Assembly: GCF_030704535.1 (NCBI RefSeq)
Contig: NC_081818.1
Location: 8,235,501 to 8,299,500, forward strand
Reading direction: 5' to 3'
Length of the DNA stretch: 64,000 nt
Origin: Vitis vinifera
Taxonomy: Eukaryota > Streptophyta > Magnoliopsida > Vitales > Vitaceae
Positions 1 to 11,645 of the stretch are shown piece by piece; position 1 is the stretch's first letter, and every line of letters begins with the position of its first letter. A program made the translations under genes and the position numbers. The notes below the pieces were generated by a model that saw nothing but the letters and a program-made list of their open reading frames with translations, had not been told where the DNA came from and did no database searches.

Positions 1-66
1 CATCTTTAATAGGGGAAGGTTTGAGAGCACATCTTCAATAGGAGGAGGTTTGGGAACACATCTTTG
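1..66 (+). repeat. Minisatellite of about 30 bp at the duplication edge
   Basis: Two to three imperfect units built on AGGTTTGAGAGCACATCTT followed by a short A/G-rich spacer. The window begins inside the array. The same array with about five units lies at 42,381-42,518, at the left end of the other copy. Confidence 0.7.
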
Positions 67-563
67 GTGGGAAAATAAGATTGATAACTTCTTCTTTTTT
101 AAATATATACTACTATTAAAAATGTGAGGTGTTTGTCAATTTTTTCATTCCAAAAATGTCTGACAACTTACCTTTTAATTCTAAAAATACTTCTCAACAA
201 TTTATTAATAACAATATATTAATATTTAATGTTACAAAATGTATTCTATTATCATAATCTATTAGTATCAAATGACATTATACATTTTATTCTCTTTAGA
301 ACCTATAATATTCTTTGACTCTTGATGATGTGCCTAAGCCCCATATTTTCAATGCCCGCATAAGCCTTTTCTATCATTTTCTCCTCTCCATGGTCACAAC
401 AGCTTCTTCTTCAAGCTTTTAGATTTCTTTGCAAAATTGCCATCGTAACATTCCTCTTCGCCACAAATGGCAGTCAATTCAAGACTATGTATAGAGTTAT
501 GGTCATGGTTCTGGAAGGTTTGGATTGATGAAAGTGTTATGTTAGGGACAAGAGAGAGCTTCA

Positions 564-770
564 ATGAAATGTAATGTTTTTGGGAAAGCTAAGAATGGCA
601 ATGGTGGCAAAGAAGGTGTTCCTGAAAAGAACAAACAGTTTGTGTGGTGGTTTCAGGAGGCGTGGTTGTATTTTCACATTCATAGGGGTGACACGTTTGT
701 TGTCATAATTTTTGGTGAAATTGTTGTCAATTCTTACTTGGAACCCATACTGAAGGCACATTTTCTATGA
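564..770 (+). pseudogene. N-acetylglutamate synthase (NAGS)-like N-terminal fragment
   Basis: This 68-codon open frame contains [20 protein letters not shown], then [11 protein letters not shown] and YLEPILK. That series resembles the start of the amino-acid-kinase-like domain of plant chloroplast N-acetylglutamate synthases, where an FVRWFREAWPY-type stretch is followed by HRG-TFVV-ISGEIV and a YLDPILK-like segment. NAGS makes N-acetylglutamate, the first step of arginine synthesis. Only this piece is present. The reading frame ends right after the ILK motif and no kinase or acetyltransferase remainder follows, so it is a dead fragment. It was present before the segmental duplication, because a near-identical frame lies at 43,016-43,222. 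The family assignment is from memory of the motif and is moderately sure. Confidence 0.6.
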
Positions 771-1359
771 ATTTCTTTTCCTTTGTTAATTTAGTTTGGA
801 TGAATAAATTGTTATTGTGTTTCATAAAAGCAATATGGAGGGTTGGTTTGGATAGTGGTGATACTCCACATTCAGATATGTTTTCCTTTTGTATTTTGGA
901 AACTAACGAATCATAACATGCTTATTGGTGAAAGGAGATTGTTGTTTATTCCATATTTGTTTAAAGAGAATGAATTGTGTTTGTGGAGTTGACAATTGAA
1001 GATATTGACTTCCAAATAGTTTTAGAGAATTGGTCAAATAAATCTCTGATAAATATTTTTTTTAATGAATTTACAACTTATCTAAGTAGTTTATCGCATT
1101 GATGGTATCTATGTATATCAATTATTTGTGTTCTAATTTATTGTGATTCTATCTCTTGTGTTATTAATCATTTGGGTTATTGGATTTTCATGTTTTGGTT
1201 TTTATCATTTCCCATATTTTTAATTCATTGCATTTTTGTTCATTGTGAATGTTATTTATTTATTATTTTAGCACTCATTGGGTTTTTTGTGAACACAATT
1301 AGGTCAACTATTGTTGCCATTAGTGTTTTTGATGATTTTGCTTACATGTTTATTAGAGA

Positions 1360-2940
1360 AATATTAGAATTCAAGGTGTTTGGTACATTTGAGAGGTAAT
1401 CCAATTTAGTATGAGAGTATACCTTTTTTTTTTTATGAATCCTGATTTTTTTTTATTGGGATCAAAATTTGTTACTTACTCTAGAAATTTAGTATTTTTG
1501 TAAATACTTTTAATTTTTCTAATTATATTTTTTTATAAGTATTTATAACTTAAAGGTTTTACTAAAAAGAAAATGAAGTTAGTAGTTTTAAATTGAAATT
1601 AGTCTTATTTCTTAAGGTTTTTTTCCTTTTTCATTTTTAGCTTAATTGAATCTAGAACTTTCTTGTCAATTATAATTCTAAAAGGAGTTTTAGTTACAAC
1701 CTATTAATATTTAATGTTACAAAATGTATTCATCCATTAATATCAATCACAAAATTTATTAATATTTAATGTTACCAAAATCTATTAATTATTCCCTTTA
1801 AAATCACCCTAACATTATAAAACATTATAATTAATATATCATCTAACCAACAATTAAGAATTACACCTTCACTCTTCAAATTTCTTATGATGACAGTTTC
1901 ACTTTTCATTTCTAAAGTTTGAGAACTTTTTAAATTTCTGATAACCTTTTCCTCTTTGAAGAGAATTAAGAAGTTTTTGTAAATTGGCACTCCCAATTTG
2001 AATGAAGTACTATTTGGTGAGTTATTATTTAGTGTTCCGAATGATTTTACTTAAATGTTTGTGTTACTTATGAGAATAATTTGATTACTTTGTTGAATTT
2101 TATTTTTATGATTTTGAGCTTTTTAAAACAATACTCAATTCTTTGAGGAGTTTGTTGGATGTGAGTTGGAAGAAAATTGAAATTTAAGGTAATTGGTAAA
2201 TTTGAGAGGTAACTAAATTTAGTATTCAAGTATACATTTTTTTGTAATGAATTTTAATTCTTTATTTTATAATTCAATGTTTATTAGAATTGAAGTTTGC
2301 TGCTTATTATATAAATTTAGTATTTTTGTAAATACTTTTAATTTTTATTATTTTTAGACAAGTATTCACAAGTTAAATCTTTTAATAAAAAAAATAAAGT
2401 TAATTGTTTCAATTGAAATTTGGGTAAATGTTTCTAGAGTATGTTTTTCTTCATTTTTTGTCTTATTGGATCTTAATTTTAGAATAATTAGAACTCTCTA
2501 AAAAATAAAATCTATATATATATTTTTTTTAATATAAATTACCATTCTAGAGCTAAATGAATTTCCTTATTTTATAATTCAATGTCCAATAATATGCATA
2601 GGAATTGGACAATATAGTTTTTTGTTTTATAATCCAATATCTATAATAATTGGAAACTACAGTTCTTTATTTTATAATCCAATGTCTATGGAATTAGAGA
2701 TTCTTATTTATGCTATAAATTTAGTATTTTTACACATTCTTTTAATTTGTCTTATTTTGTTTCTTTTAAATTTTATCTTTAACCAATATTCACAACTTAA
2801 ATCTTATAATAGGAAGAGTAAAGTTCCTTATTTTAATTGAAATTGAGGTAAGTGTTTTTCAAGATTTTTTTTTTATTTTTCATTTTTAGTTTAGTTGGAT
2901 CTTCACTTTGGGATAACTAGAATTTTCTCATAATTTTTGT
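1360..2940 (+). repeat. Degenerate internal repeat, about three copies
   Basis: Three blocks, starting near 1,365, 2,175 and 2,690, share the same order of landmarks: a TTTGAGAGGTAA-like start (blocks 1 and 2), AAATTTAGTATTTTTNNAAAT, an ACTTAAA-like stretch, and then AATTGAAATT. They are diverged tandem copies. The same blocks recur at 43,840-45,420, so the internal triplication is older than the segmental duplication. The origin of the unit is not recognised. Confidence 0.5.
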
Positions 2941-3644
2941 TTGTTTTTTTTTTATATAAATACCAACCACTATTCTAAAATGAATTAAAAATAACCACAT
3001 TTAAAAATTTGAGAATGAAATATCAAGTATATTTGAGAGATCAAAAACAATTTTTATTCTTACTAAGATATTTATCTTTTTATTTGCTCATGGTTCTTGT
3101 TATTATGACTTTGTATTACATTCTAGAAACATATAGTTTTTCCTTGTGTAAATAAATTGATAAAATTAAAGGAAATTGACAAGGAAAGCATAAAAATAAA
3201 AAGTATGTTTGAATAAATAATTGAATTCTTTTTTTTAATATTCATCTACTTTTCATAAAATTAGGACAAGTAAAAGTTACATTTTGTTGTCCCTAAATTG
3301 CAATGAATTTAAATTAACAATAGATAACGGGTTTAAATAAAATTTGGTACATATCATTGCTAAGGTGACATTTATTTTGCTTAACTTAGAAAAATTGATT
3401 TTAAAAAGAATTTTACCATCTAAGATTTTTGGAATGGAAAAATGTAACATTATTTATATTTCATCTTAGACCTTTTTTCTTTCCATTTATATTTCAACCC
3501 AATCATTTTTTTTCCTTTTTTTTTTATGTCTAGTTTGATCATTTGACTTTGAATCTCTTCTTAGTTTCATACAAGGATTTTAAAAGAATAAATTAACATA
3601 TTTAATTTTTTTTATTGGATTTGTTTTCATATTACCTCACCTGC

Positions 3645-3680
<36 letters not shown>
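3645..3680 (+). repeat. AT/GTAT microsatellite
   Basis: (AT)12 followed by GTAT repeats. The duplicate locus (46,127-46,214) has a longer compound CA/TA/TACA array, so the two copies have diverged in repeat length and type. Confidence 0.9.
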
Positions 3681-4698
3681 GGAAGAGTAAGATGACTTTT
3701 TCAAAGAATCATTTTTATAAAAATGACTATTTAGAAGAGTTAAGGAGCAAGTCTTTGAGGGGAAATAAAATCAATAGCAAAAGAATAGGATGACGTTTTG
3801 AAAGAATCATTTTTATAAAGATGACTATTTAAAAGAGTTATGGTCTCTTTCATAATTAGATATTTAATTTGAGAACGAGTGGGAAAATAAAGTTAATAGT
3901 AATTTGCTTTTTAATATTTACATATAAGGGGAAGGATAGGATGAATTTTCATCAAAGAATCATCTTCATGAAATAGATATTTAAATTGCAGTCATTACTT
4001 ATCATATTAATTAAAGATAATGAAAATTTTTAAAAAAAAGTCATCGAAACAACCGTCATTATCTCCTTTTTTGTAGTGACTTTGGATATAGTATTAGATA
4101 CATGATTAACAAATCAAAGGATTGAGTGCAATTAATTACAATAGATTTTTTTGTAGGTATTAGAATGTTGATAGAGGCTGGACAAAAAGGAGGTAACTAG
4201 GATTAAGGCCTAATGGAGTATTCCACAATGAAGGCCAAGAACAGGGAAGAAATGAGTCAACTGCAAAGCATCCTCCTACCAGGGTCTAACTTTGTGATTT
4301 TCCACTGTATCATATCAGGGTGATCTGAACAAATAACCTTGTTCTTAACAATTAGTCATCCATGGCTTGGTAGTCTTTTCCCTAAAACCTCTTCATATTA
4401 GCTCGTAACCGATTCAAAATTCACGAAATTCATATAATCGTTCAATGAATTCCCCGAATCAAGTTCAAGGTAGTCTTTGGTTTTTCTGAAAATATGACTA
4501 ATCTACTTCAGTACAAACTGTAGAAGTTACAGAAGAAACAAGCCATGCATAAAGCACACACACCCTTCTTCCAAATTAACAAGCCATGCAAAAATCAAAT
4601 TCCCATACATCAATATTATTTTACATGTCTTTTTAACAGACTGAATTCATTAAGACAGAAGAGTACATAACTCAGAGGTGAATCCTACACAGCCACTT

Positions 4699-7600
4699 CT
4701 ACAGAACCCCAAAGATGTAAAAGCTCAGGAACAGACACCCAAGCACAAATGCAGAGGTTGAAAGCCCTGAGGAACTGGGTAGCACCAAATAAATGCCAGA
4801 AGTAAATGCTATCACCATTCCTAGGATGGAAACGTATGTGAGTATGGCTGAAAATTTTATGAAACCTAGAAGCAGATGATAGTTTCGTTCCAGTGAAGCA
4901 AAAAAGTGGAGAAACACTACTGCAGTTGAGCAATAGAAAGCTATACCATCTGACAACAAGAAGGTCTTGAAGGCTATCTTTGTTGAGAGAACTGCTTTAC
5001 CTTTGTCGGGGTCATCATCATTGTACCCACCAGGTAGAGTAAAGCCTGCTGCAAAAGTGACAGTTGCTATGAGCGTCGCGACCAATAAATGGGTGTTGGA
5101 AATGTCCTTGAGATGATGAGATCGAAGTTCCTTTTCTTTCATGATTTCTCTGTTCCTATCAAGAAGTATACTCATATTGCTAGCAGTACGAGACGCGCCA
5201 TCACTGCTCTTTTGATGCCCATTGTTATCAGTCCGCATATTTGCATTTTCCTGGTATCCTTCATTGTCACCATTTTGCATATATGCATTGTCTCTAATGA
5301 CCAACCGGTGTAAACTTTGTCGACCACCAGCATGCTCCAACTTCCTCATGATCCAATACTGGCAGTCATTTGAAAGGAATTAGAATGAACTTGTAAAGCA
5401 AAGCTATGGGAAAAATTTTGAATCAAACATTGAACAAAATCTATTGGCTAGCTCTTAAAGAGGACACCAAACACATTGAATAATATTAGCCATCCATTTC
5501 AGATACTTTTTTCTTTTTCTTTTTTCTCTCTTTTTTAAGTAATCGCTTAACAGATTGAATGGCTATAATCATTCAACATGATCTTTCTGCATCAAATATC
5601 TTCAGAGAGATATGAGAAGCCTCATCATGTCTAATTAAAATTTGTCTCAAACTTTACAGTAACGTACCTTGATTTTTTCTCCAATATCCATATTTGACTG
5701 GACAATGTCAATAGTCTTCAAATACTCATTGTTCATTGCCCTTTTGTCCACTCTATCGTCTGCAGCCAACATAATCACAACCCCGTAATGTCCATAAATG
5801 GCAGCTAGATGAAGGGGTGTGTTACCTTCCTTATCTGGCTCATTTATGATACTTTCCAAGTTTGGCTTCTTCAGGATATACTTAACGACTCTAGCGTTTC
5901 CATATTGAGCTGCAACATGAAGAATTGTGCGGCCTTTGTTGTCAATCAAATCATAAACATCTGGAAGACATGTGATAATCTGTTCCATTACATTAGTGTG
6001 GCCCTCTTTGGCTGCAATGTGGAGAGCACAACTGTGTTCTACATCCAATAAGCCAGCAACAGATTTGTCATACTTCAGTAACTTCTCAGTTGCTTTGAGG
6101 TGACCCAAGTGGGCAGCATAGTGAAGAGGGGTCCACCCAAATTCATCTGCCTTTTTTATCACATCCTTCTTCATTTCAAATAGTACTTCCATAATATCTA
6201 TACATTGGGAGAAGAAGGTTAGAAATCTTAAAAAGAAGTGGAAGAATCTACTTAAATAGCATTTCATACCTCACCAAAAATATGTCAAGAGAAATGGAAA
6301 AGGCGACCAAAACACCCTTTCCCCCATATTTTAAGCATAAAAATGTCCTCAATAATGATCCCCTTCATTTCCAAAAAAAAAGGAAAATCCTCGTACATCT
6401 TGATAAATAAACACATGGCTTAATCAGTTGTATGGTTTGAAGGTCCGTTCTTTTTTCTTATATAGGAATGGGTGTTCAAATAGAGTGAGAATGGAGAGAA
6501 CTCTCCACTCATAAGCTTTTTGAAGTAAAAAGGAAAAAGGAAAAAATCCAACTTCTTAGTAAACAAGAATGAAAAGGGCACAGGATCTTCTTACTTTAAA
6601 AAGGGGACAAAAGGAGTCTTATTACCAATTTCATCATTCAATTGTTTTCCTTTGAAGTGTCCTCGTACCCTAAAGAAAAAGTTTGTAACCACACGGCGAT
6701 GTTTTTCTAGAGATAATTCTGGAACTTCTTGGCCTGCAGCATGATATAACAAACTAAAATCAGTGATATCCCCATAAAAATAACAAAGAAGGCCAAAAAA
6801 ACAAAGGCTTGCCTTTTAGTTTGTTCATCTTGCATAAGGGATTGAAAAAAGGAAAAGGAAAGAAAGAAAATTAATGCAAATTAAGTCTTTTCCCAAAAGT
6901 GGTCCATATTCAGAAGAAATATTTGTTGAAATAATTTTCAAAACTTCATACCAAACAAGGAAATAATGAAAGCTGATATTTTTCATCTACTTGATTTCTT
7001 TTCTTCAGTTTCTTCCTCATTTTTCTCTCCAGGCATGGTGGTAAGACTTGGGTCTTAGAAAGTATACACCCAAATGCCTGAAGACTTGGGTTTTTTTTTC
7101 TTTTTTTTCTTTTTTTGTCACCAGAATTATCACTGGACGCCCTTTGCATGCCCAAATTAAACTTGAAAAAGTAAAACAAATTAACATTAGAAATGAAGAT
7201 TTCAGATATACTCCTACTAACCAACATTGGATTGTGTTCCTGGAAACCATTCTCCTCGTAGATGCAGTCCAAGTCCATTTACAGACAGCTCGGGGGGTAT
7301 GGGTTTACCCAGCTCAGGACCTACAAGTTAGGAAGAATCGAAGAAATCTTTTAAGTATACAAAAGCAAGCATGAACATAAACTTTTATGCATAGAAAGAT
7401 TTTGACCTTTATGGGTACGAATCACAGCTGCATGTAAAGCGGTCATCCCTTTCGTGCCCTCACAGGAACATTCAGAACTGTTTCCTTTCAACAGTTCGTC
7501 AGCAATCTTGAAAAACCCCCTTTCCACAGCCAAATACAAGGGGGACTCTTTATGATTATTAACCAAATCCAACAACTTAGGATTTTCTTGAACCAACCGG

Positions 7601-7989
7601 TTCACCACCTCAAGATGACCATTCCTCACAGCCACATGCAGTGCCGTATCAGCCCTCCCATTCTTCATTTCCAGTGCTTGCTTGGCATTTTTACTTTCAA
7701 GAAAGCACTTAACCATGTCACTACAGCCAGTTCTCGAGGCGATATGCAGCGGAGTGTCGCCTTTGAAGTCAGCTCTAGTCAGAAGCTCTGGAAACTTCTC
7801 AACAAGAGCTTCAGCAAAGCCTATGCACTTGAAATTAGCAGCAATGTGAAGAGCATTGCGTTTCTGGGATGTGGCTTGGCAGGGAATACTCTGGAGGCTA
7901 TGTGGCTTCTGCAAGTAGTTCTTATCCCCAGTTTTAGCAGCTATGTAAAGATCAGTATCCATGTCTTGACAATGGAAATCAGAATCCAT
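4699..7989 (-). CDS. Ankyrin-repeat PGG-domain membrane protein (ACD6/ITN1-like), paralogue A
   Basis: Three coding exons on the minus strand: 7,989-7,407, 6,197-5,668 and 5,358-4,699, giving 590 residues. Donors read AAAG|GTCAAA and CAAG|GTACGT; acceptors read TATAG|AT and GCCAG|TA. Phases fit across both junctions (THK|D and EKIK|YWI). Exons 1 and 2 carry about nine ankyrin repeats; clear cores are RNALHIAA (44-51), GDTPLHIAS (77-85), ADTALHVAV (113-121), GMTALHAAV (181-189), GWTPLHYAA, CALHIAAKEGH, GRTILHVAA and GNTPLHLAA. Exon 3 has a polar linker, the PGG domain (LPGGYN at 479-484) and about four hydrophobic spans (463-477, 503-522, 539-564, 572-589) ending near the C-terminus. ACD6 and ITN1 are Arabidopsis members linked to defence, cell death and salt/ABA signalling. 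The role of this copy is inferred only from the family. All frames are open, so it looks functional. Confidence 0.9.
6198..7406 (-). other. Intron 1 of paralogue A (1,209 bp)
   Basis: It contains short minus-strand open stretches (for example SLEKLRRVVTNFFFRVRG near 6,700, clearer in the duplicate at 49,077-49,268) and a T-rich tract near 7,090-7,117. They match no family I recognise and are not needed for the ankyrin reading frame, so I treat the segment as intron. A relic or alternative exon cannot be excluded. Confidence 0.6.
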
Positions 7990-8803
7990 GGGGATGCTTG
8001 CTAGGAATCTCCTTCTTTGCAGTCTACATATATATTACTAAAAGAATAGACCAGTCCACATCAAATGGGGTACAGAGCCTGCTCAAAAATAATTGCACCT
8101 CTCACCTACTGCATTAACAAAGCTCATATCATCACAAAAACTTTTTAGTACATATAAATAATTTTGTTTCATAAAGTATCATTATTATTACTTCAATATA
8201 TATTAGTTTTATGAAGGGTTTATGATTGTAGACGAGTCAAAATTCATCCATTTTTGTTTTGTTTATCACCTAGTGTGGGCATTTTGGCTCTTTTACGGTG
8301 TGGCCATCGATTCAAATGCTTACACAAAGCTTCAATGAATTTTGTGGCACCTCCCGTGGAAACTTGCCACCAAAGCTCCCAATTCAGAAATGTTGTTTTT
8401 AAAATAATAACAGAATTGAGTAATTTTCTTTCTTTCTTATCTCCAACGTTTTTGCTAAATACTTTCACTTTTGGAGCTTGGTTTTATATCTGATTTCGTA
8501 AGTCCTAAGATATCTACTACCATGTACCTTGAAAGGTTGGTGTTGAATCTATTGATTAATTGTATATGTTAGGGCAATGAGTCTTCATCATAAGTTAGCA
8601 ATTTTGTTCCTTTTAATTTTTGGCTTAGGAATCTTTTTAAATAGTGACTTACTTTCTATTAAAAGATTCAAGGTTATTGTTCGATCAACTGGAAAGTCAT
8701 ATGTAAATCTAAAAAGGTTTAGTTTATGGCAAATTAGGTGTTTAAAAGGGTTAAGTGGATTGGTATATTTTTTATTGAATTAAAAATGTTTTATTTAATA
8801 TTT
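7990..8803 (-). promoter_or_regulatory. Upstream region of paralogue A
   Basis: This is the sequence 5' of the ATG on the minus strand. A TATATAT stretch at 8,028-8,034 lies only about 40 bp from the ATG and could be a TATA box with a very short leader, but AT richness makes it weak evidence. No gene is seen up to the copia LTR at 8,804. The matching region of paralogue C carries an extra 47-bp tandem repeat. Confidence 0.35.
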
Positions 8804-9065
8804 TGAAAATGCAAGGGATGCTCGAGTGGTGGAAATAGTGCTCAAGCGTTGGGACCACTCAAACACTTATCAACTCAAACACTTATCCAACACTTAAGTG
8901 ATCAAGGCACTCAAGTGGTAGGTAAGTGCGCTCGAGTGCTCATCCCAAATCTGCTAAAATATGGTAGAATATTTTTGGATAATTCATGCAAATTGAGTTT
9001 GGAAACTTCACTATACCAATCCCCTAAGGCTTGGAGGCCTATATAAACCCATCTATAACCCTTTT
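8804..9065 (+). mobile_element. Truncated copia LTR (5' part only)
   Basis: It begins TGAAAATGCAAGGGATGCTC and includes repeated CTCGAGTG-type motifs and a TATA box (CCTATATAAAC near 9,040). It matches the first 262 bp of the 751-bp LTR at 51,357-52,107 and then stops after CCCTTTTAG. The rest of the LTR and the element body are absent here. Confidence 0.7.
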
Positions 9066-9752
9066 AGTATGAAGTGTAGTAAAACCAAATGGAAGAATGA
9101 ATAATCAAATGGAAGAATAAGACAATTAAGGAGAAAGATTACATGAAGATAGGGCCTTATGCTTCAACAATAAGTAGCCTTATGTATGTGATGTTGTGTC
9201 CTAGATTAGATATTTGTTTTACGTAAGAATGATGAGTAGATAATAATCCAATCCAAGTATAGAGCATTGGACAACGGTCAAGTATTAAAACCATAAACAA
9301 AAAGCTAAAATCATGTTCATTGATTCTAATTTTCATATGAAAATTTTAAAAATATAACAATAAAATAATATCACAGGATATTTTTATTTAATTTATACAT
9401 GATTAGATTTATAAAACAAATAAATATTTTTTTAGTATGAATATATAAAATCTTATATCCTAAACCTCTAAAAAATTTTATTATATATTTATTTTTATAT
9501 TAAATTTGTTCTCATTAATTATTTATTATATATTATTATTTTTTATTTAAAATATCCATAAATAATTGAAATCAATAACTATAAAAAGATGAAATGGTAA
9601 CAAATTTTGAAATTAAAAAGATTTCATGAAGCCTATACATTAAAAAAAAAAAAAACATTTCACAGTGAAAAATAAATAAAATTCATATGGTACGGTTGAT
9701 TGTCACACGATAAAGTTTTTAAAAAAGAAAAATTGTTATAAAATTGTTATAG
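9066..9752. other. Sequence unique to the left copy, no gene seen
   Basis: About 690 bp of AT-rich sequence that replaces the 7.6-kb copia-containing region of the right copy. No coding frame or terminal repeat was recognised. The match with the right copy resumes at CATGGTAGGTAGGAGG (about 9,753 = 59,216). Confidence 0.6.
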
Positions 9753-11054
9753 TTCATGGTAGGTAGGAGGAGAAAAGGGTAATTTTAGAATTTTGATGAA
9801 TATAACTATTTAAGTGTATATTTATAGGATTAGCTTTTGTAAGCGAGAAGTCAAGTCAAACCTCTCAAAAAAAATCTTTTTTTTTTAAGGTGCACATGAT
9901 TATACGATTCTTCCTATCTCAAGGCTGGGGCCCATGCTGAAATGATATGTCAACAACCCTCCTTAAAGTAGAGTTGTAAAAGCTACTTCCCTTCTATGTC
10001 TCCGGCCGATATTTCAGTCTAGTGTGGCGGCTTTTAACGCTTCATCTACCTATCTTCTTTTACGTTGAGCGTGGAATCCACCGTTATTTGAACTTAGGAG
10101 ATACCCACACTGACTTTTCAAGTTTTGTCCAGTTGAGGAAACTTTGAAAATTATTTAGCAGAAGACTGATAATGCAACCTTCTTCATAAGATGGGTGATT
10201 TTTGAACACTACTGTACTCTAACCAAATACCATTTGTGCTTATATGTGATACAATGAATGGAATATCTTTTCCCCTTTATTACGCAAATACTTGTTTAAT
10301 AAGTTCTTATTCTCCTGCGAGTAACTTGCGATTGATTGTTTGAATAGGTAGGGAATTTTTTTAAATTAGTCCCCCATCCATGCCCATTAGAGATTCTGAA
10401 ATTCATTTGTAACATTTATGATTTTTTGGAAAATAAAAGACCTACTCCAATAATACCAATATGAATGGTACCACCAAACTTTCGTACGTATCTATAAAGA
10501 AGGAGAAGGTGCCCAAACAATGTATCCAGAAAAAAACATTCAAGAAAATAATCCCAACTACTAGATTTCAACAAGTAGGATTTTGAGCATAAAAGAAATA
10601 AAATAAAATAAAAATAATGACGGCTTCGAATGACATCACTGACCCAACGCAGGCAGAGGAGTTAGGAGTTGCGTGGAAATTGTGAAAGGCGTAGATCACG
10701 CCACATGGAAGCAGTGGAGACATGGCCAGTAGGATAATTAATATCCATGTGGATAACAGAGTGGATCAAAACAATGCCATTCCCATCATGAATGAACACT
10801 CATTTACTTCTGCGTTTACTTGACTTTTGAGAGATTTGCAAAACATGTAGAGAGAGATATCACTGGAAGAGTTCTCTTCTCATTAATCATGTTATAAAAC
10901 TGATGAGTTAAGGCTAGTCTATAATTTCCATCAGTGGTAATAAAATAAGTATGCAGCTGTTTAGAAAGAAAGATCAGCATGGGTGGTTGCAACGCGCAAC
11001 AAAAAGTCCCATCAGACTTCTCATCCCTGGGAATCTTACACTCGCTAGGTAGAC
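9753..11054. other. Duplicated spacer downstream of the KH gene fragment
   Basis: Matches 59,216-60,780, with two large indels. The right copy has about 450 bp extra (59,697-60,165) and this copy has about 220 bp extra (about 10,350-10,600). A minus-strand frame in the right copy (59,463-59,645) contains EMTVDSTLNVKEDEVDEALK, which looks like real exon sequence but is not assigned. It is disrupted here, where part of the segment is missing near 10,080-10,100. Confidence 0.5.
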
Positions 11055-11222
11055 TAATCAAACCAGGATCCAACCTGGTACAAACTACTGTTTCAACCAC
11101 TCAATATTTAAGGAATCACTTCCTAGTCACTAAGAACATAAACTAATCAAACCCAACCTGGCACAGGCTACCTTATCGACTAGTCAGTACTCAAGGGATC
11201 ATTTCCTAGTCACCAAGATAGT
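11055..11222 (+). repeat. Tandem repeat, two units of 80-89 bp
   Basis: Units start with TAATCAAACC at 11,055 and 11,144, and each contains a CACTTCCTAGTCAC-like core. The right copy has three units (60,781-61,024), so unit number differs between the copies. Confidence 0.8.
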
Positions 11223-11645
11223 TAATTTAGAAAATCTTACACTGAAAAATGACCTATTCATCTGCATGAGCATATGCTTTTCACATCCCACTGAATATAA
11301 TCTTAACATCTGTTTCATTAGTATGATTTTCTCTTAAGCTATTGACTTCAATATTTACTAGGAAACGATATCAAAGGGAAAAAGATTACCAATTCAGAAA
11401 AATGTAAAGCAAGGTACAAAATACTAGATGGAGATATCTCAAAGAAAGAAATTCTTTTCCTATAGCTAAACTAATGCACACGATCAAATCTAACAGTGAC
11501 ATTTGTTCTTGGAGCCAGACAGAAAGCCAAGTACAGATACAGAGTGTTTTCAAGATGGGATTATTTGGTGTTTTTAACTATTTAAGTTGAATGATGAAAA
11601 CACATGCACTTCAACAATGACAAACCAAATTGGTTAGTATCCTGC

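Larger units (their letters stand above)
771..4690. other. AT-rich intergenic spacer, no gene seen
   Basis: Very AT-rich sequence with no convincing coding frame; the open frames here are short and low in complexity. It contains a degenerate internal repeat (about 1,360-2,940) and an AT microsatellite near 3,645. Everything is duplicated at 43,223-47,140. The part below about 4,690 is downstream of the minus-strand ankyrin gene and should hold its 3' untranslated region. Confidence 0.6.

Noticed and set aside
7552..8004. 150-codon plus-strand frame, also at 50,054-50,506
   Set aside because: It is the antisense of ankyrin exon 1. Its presence in both copies follows from the duplication, and the sense frame has clear ankyrin repeats.
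10816..11100. 94-codon minus-strand frame, partly kept at 60,581-60,826
   Set aside because: The frame changes length between copies, overlaps the tandem repeat region and shows no recognisable domain. Its conservation is explained by the recent duplication.
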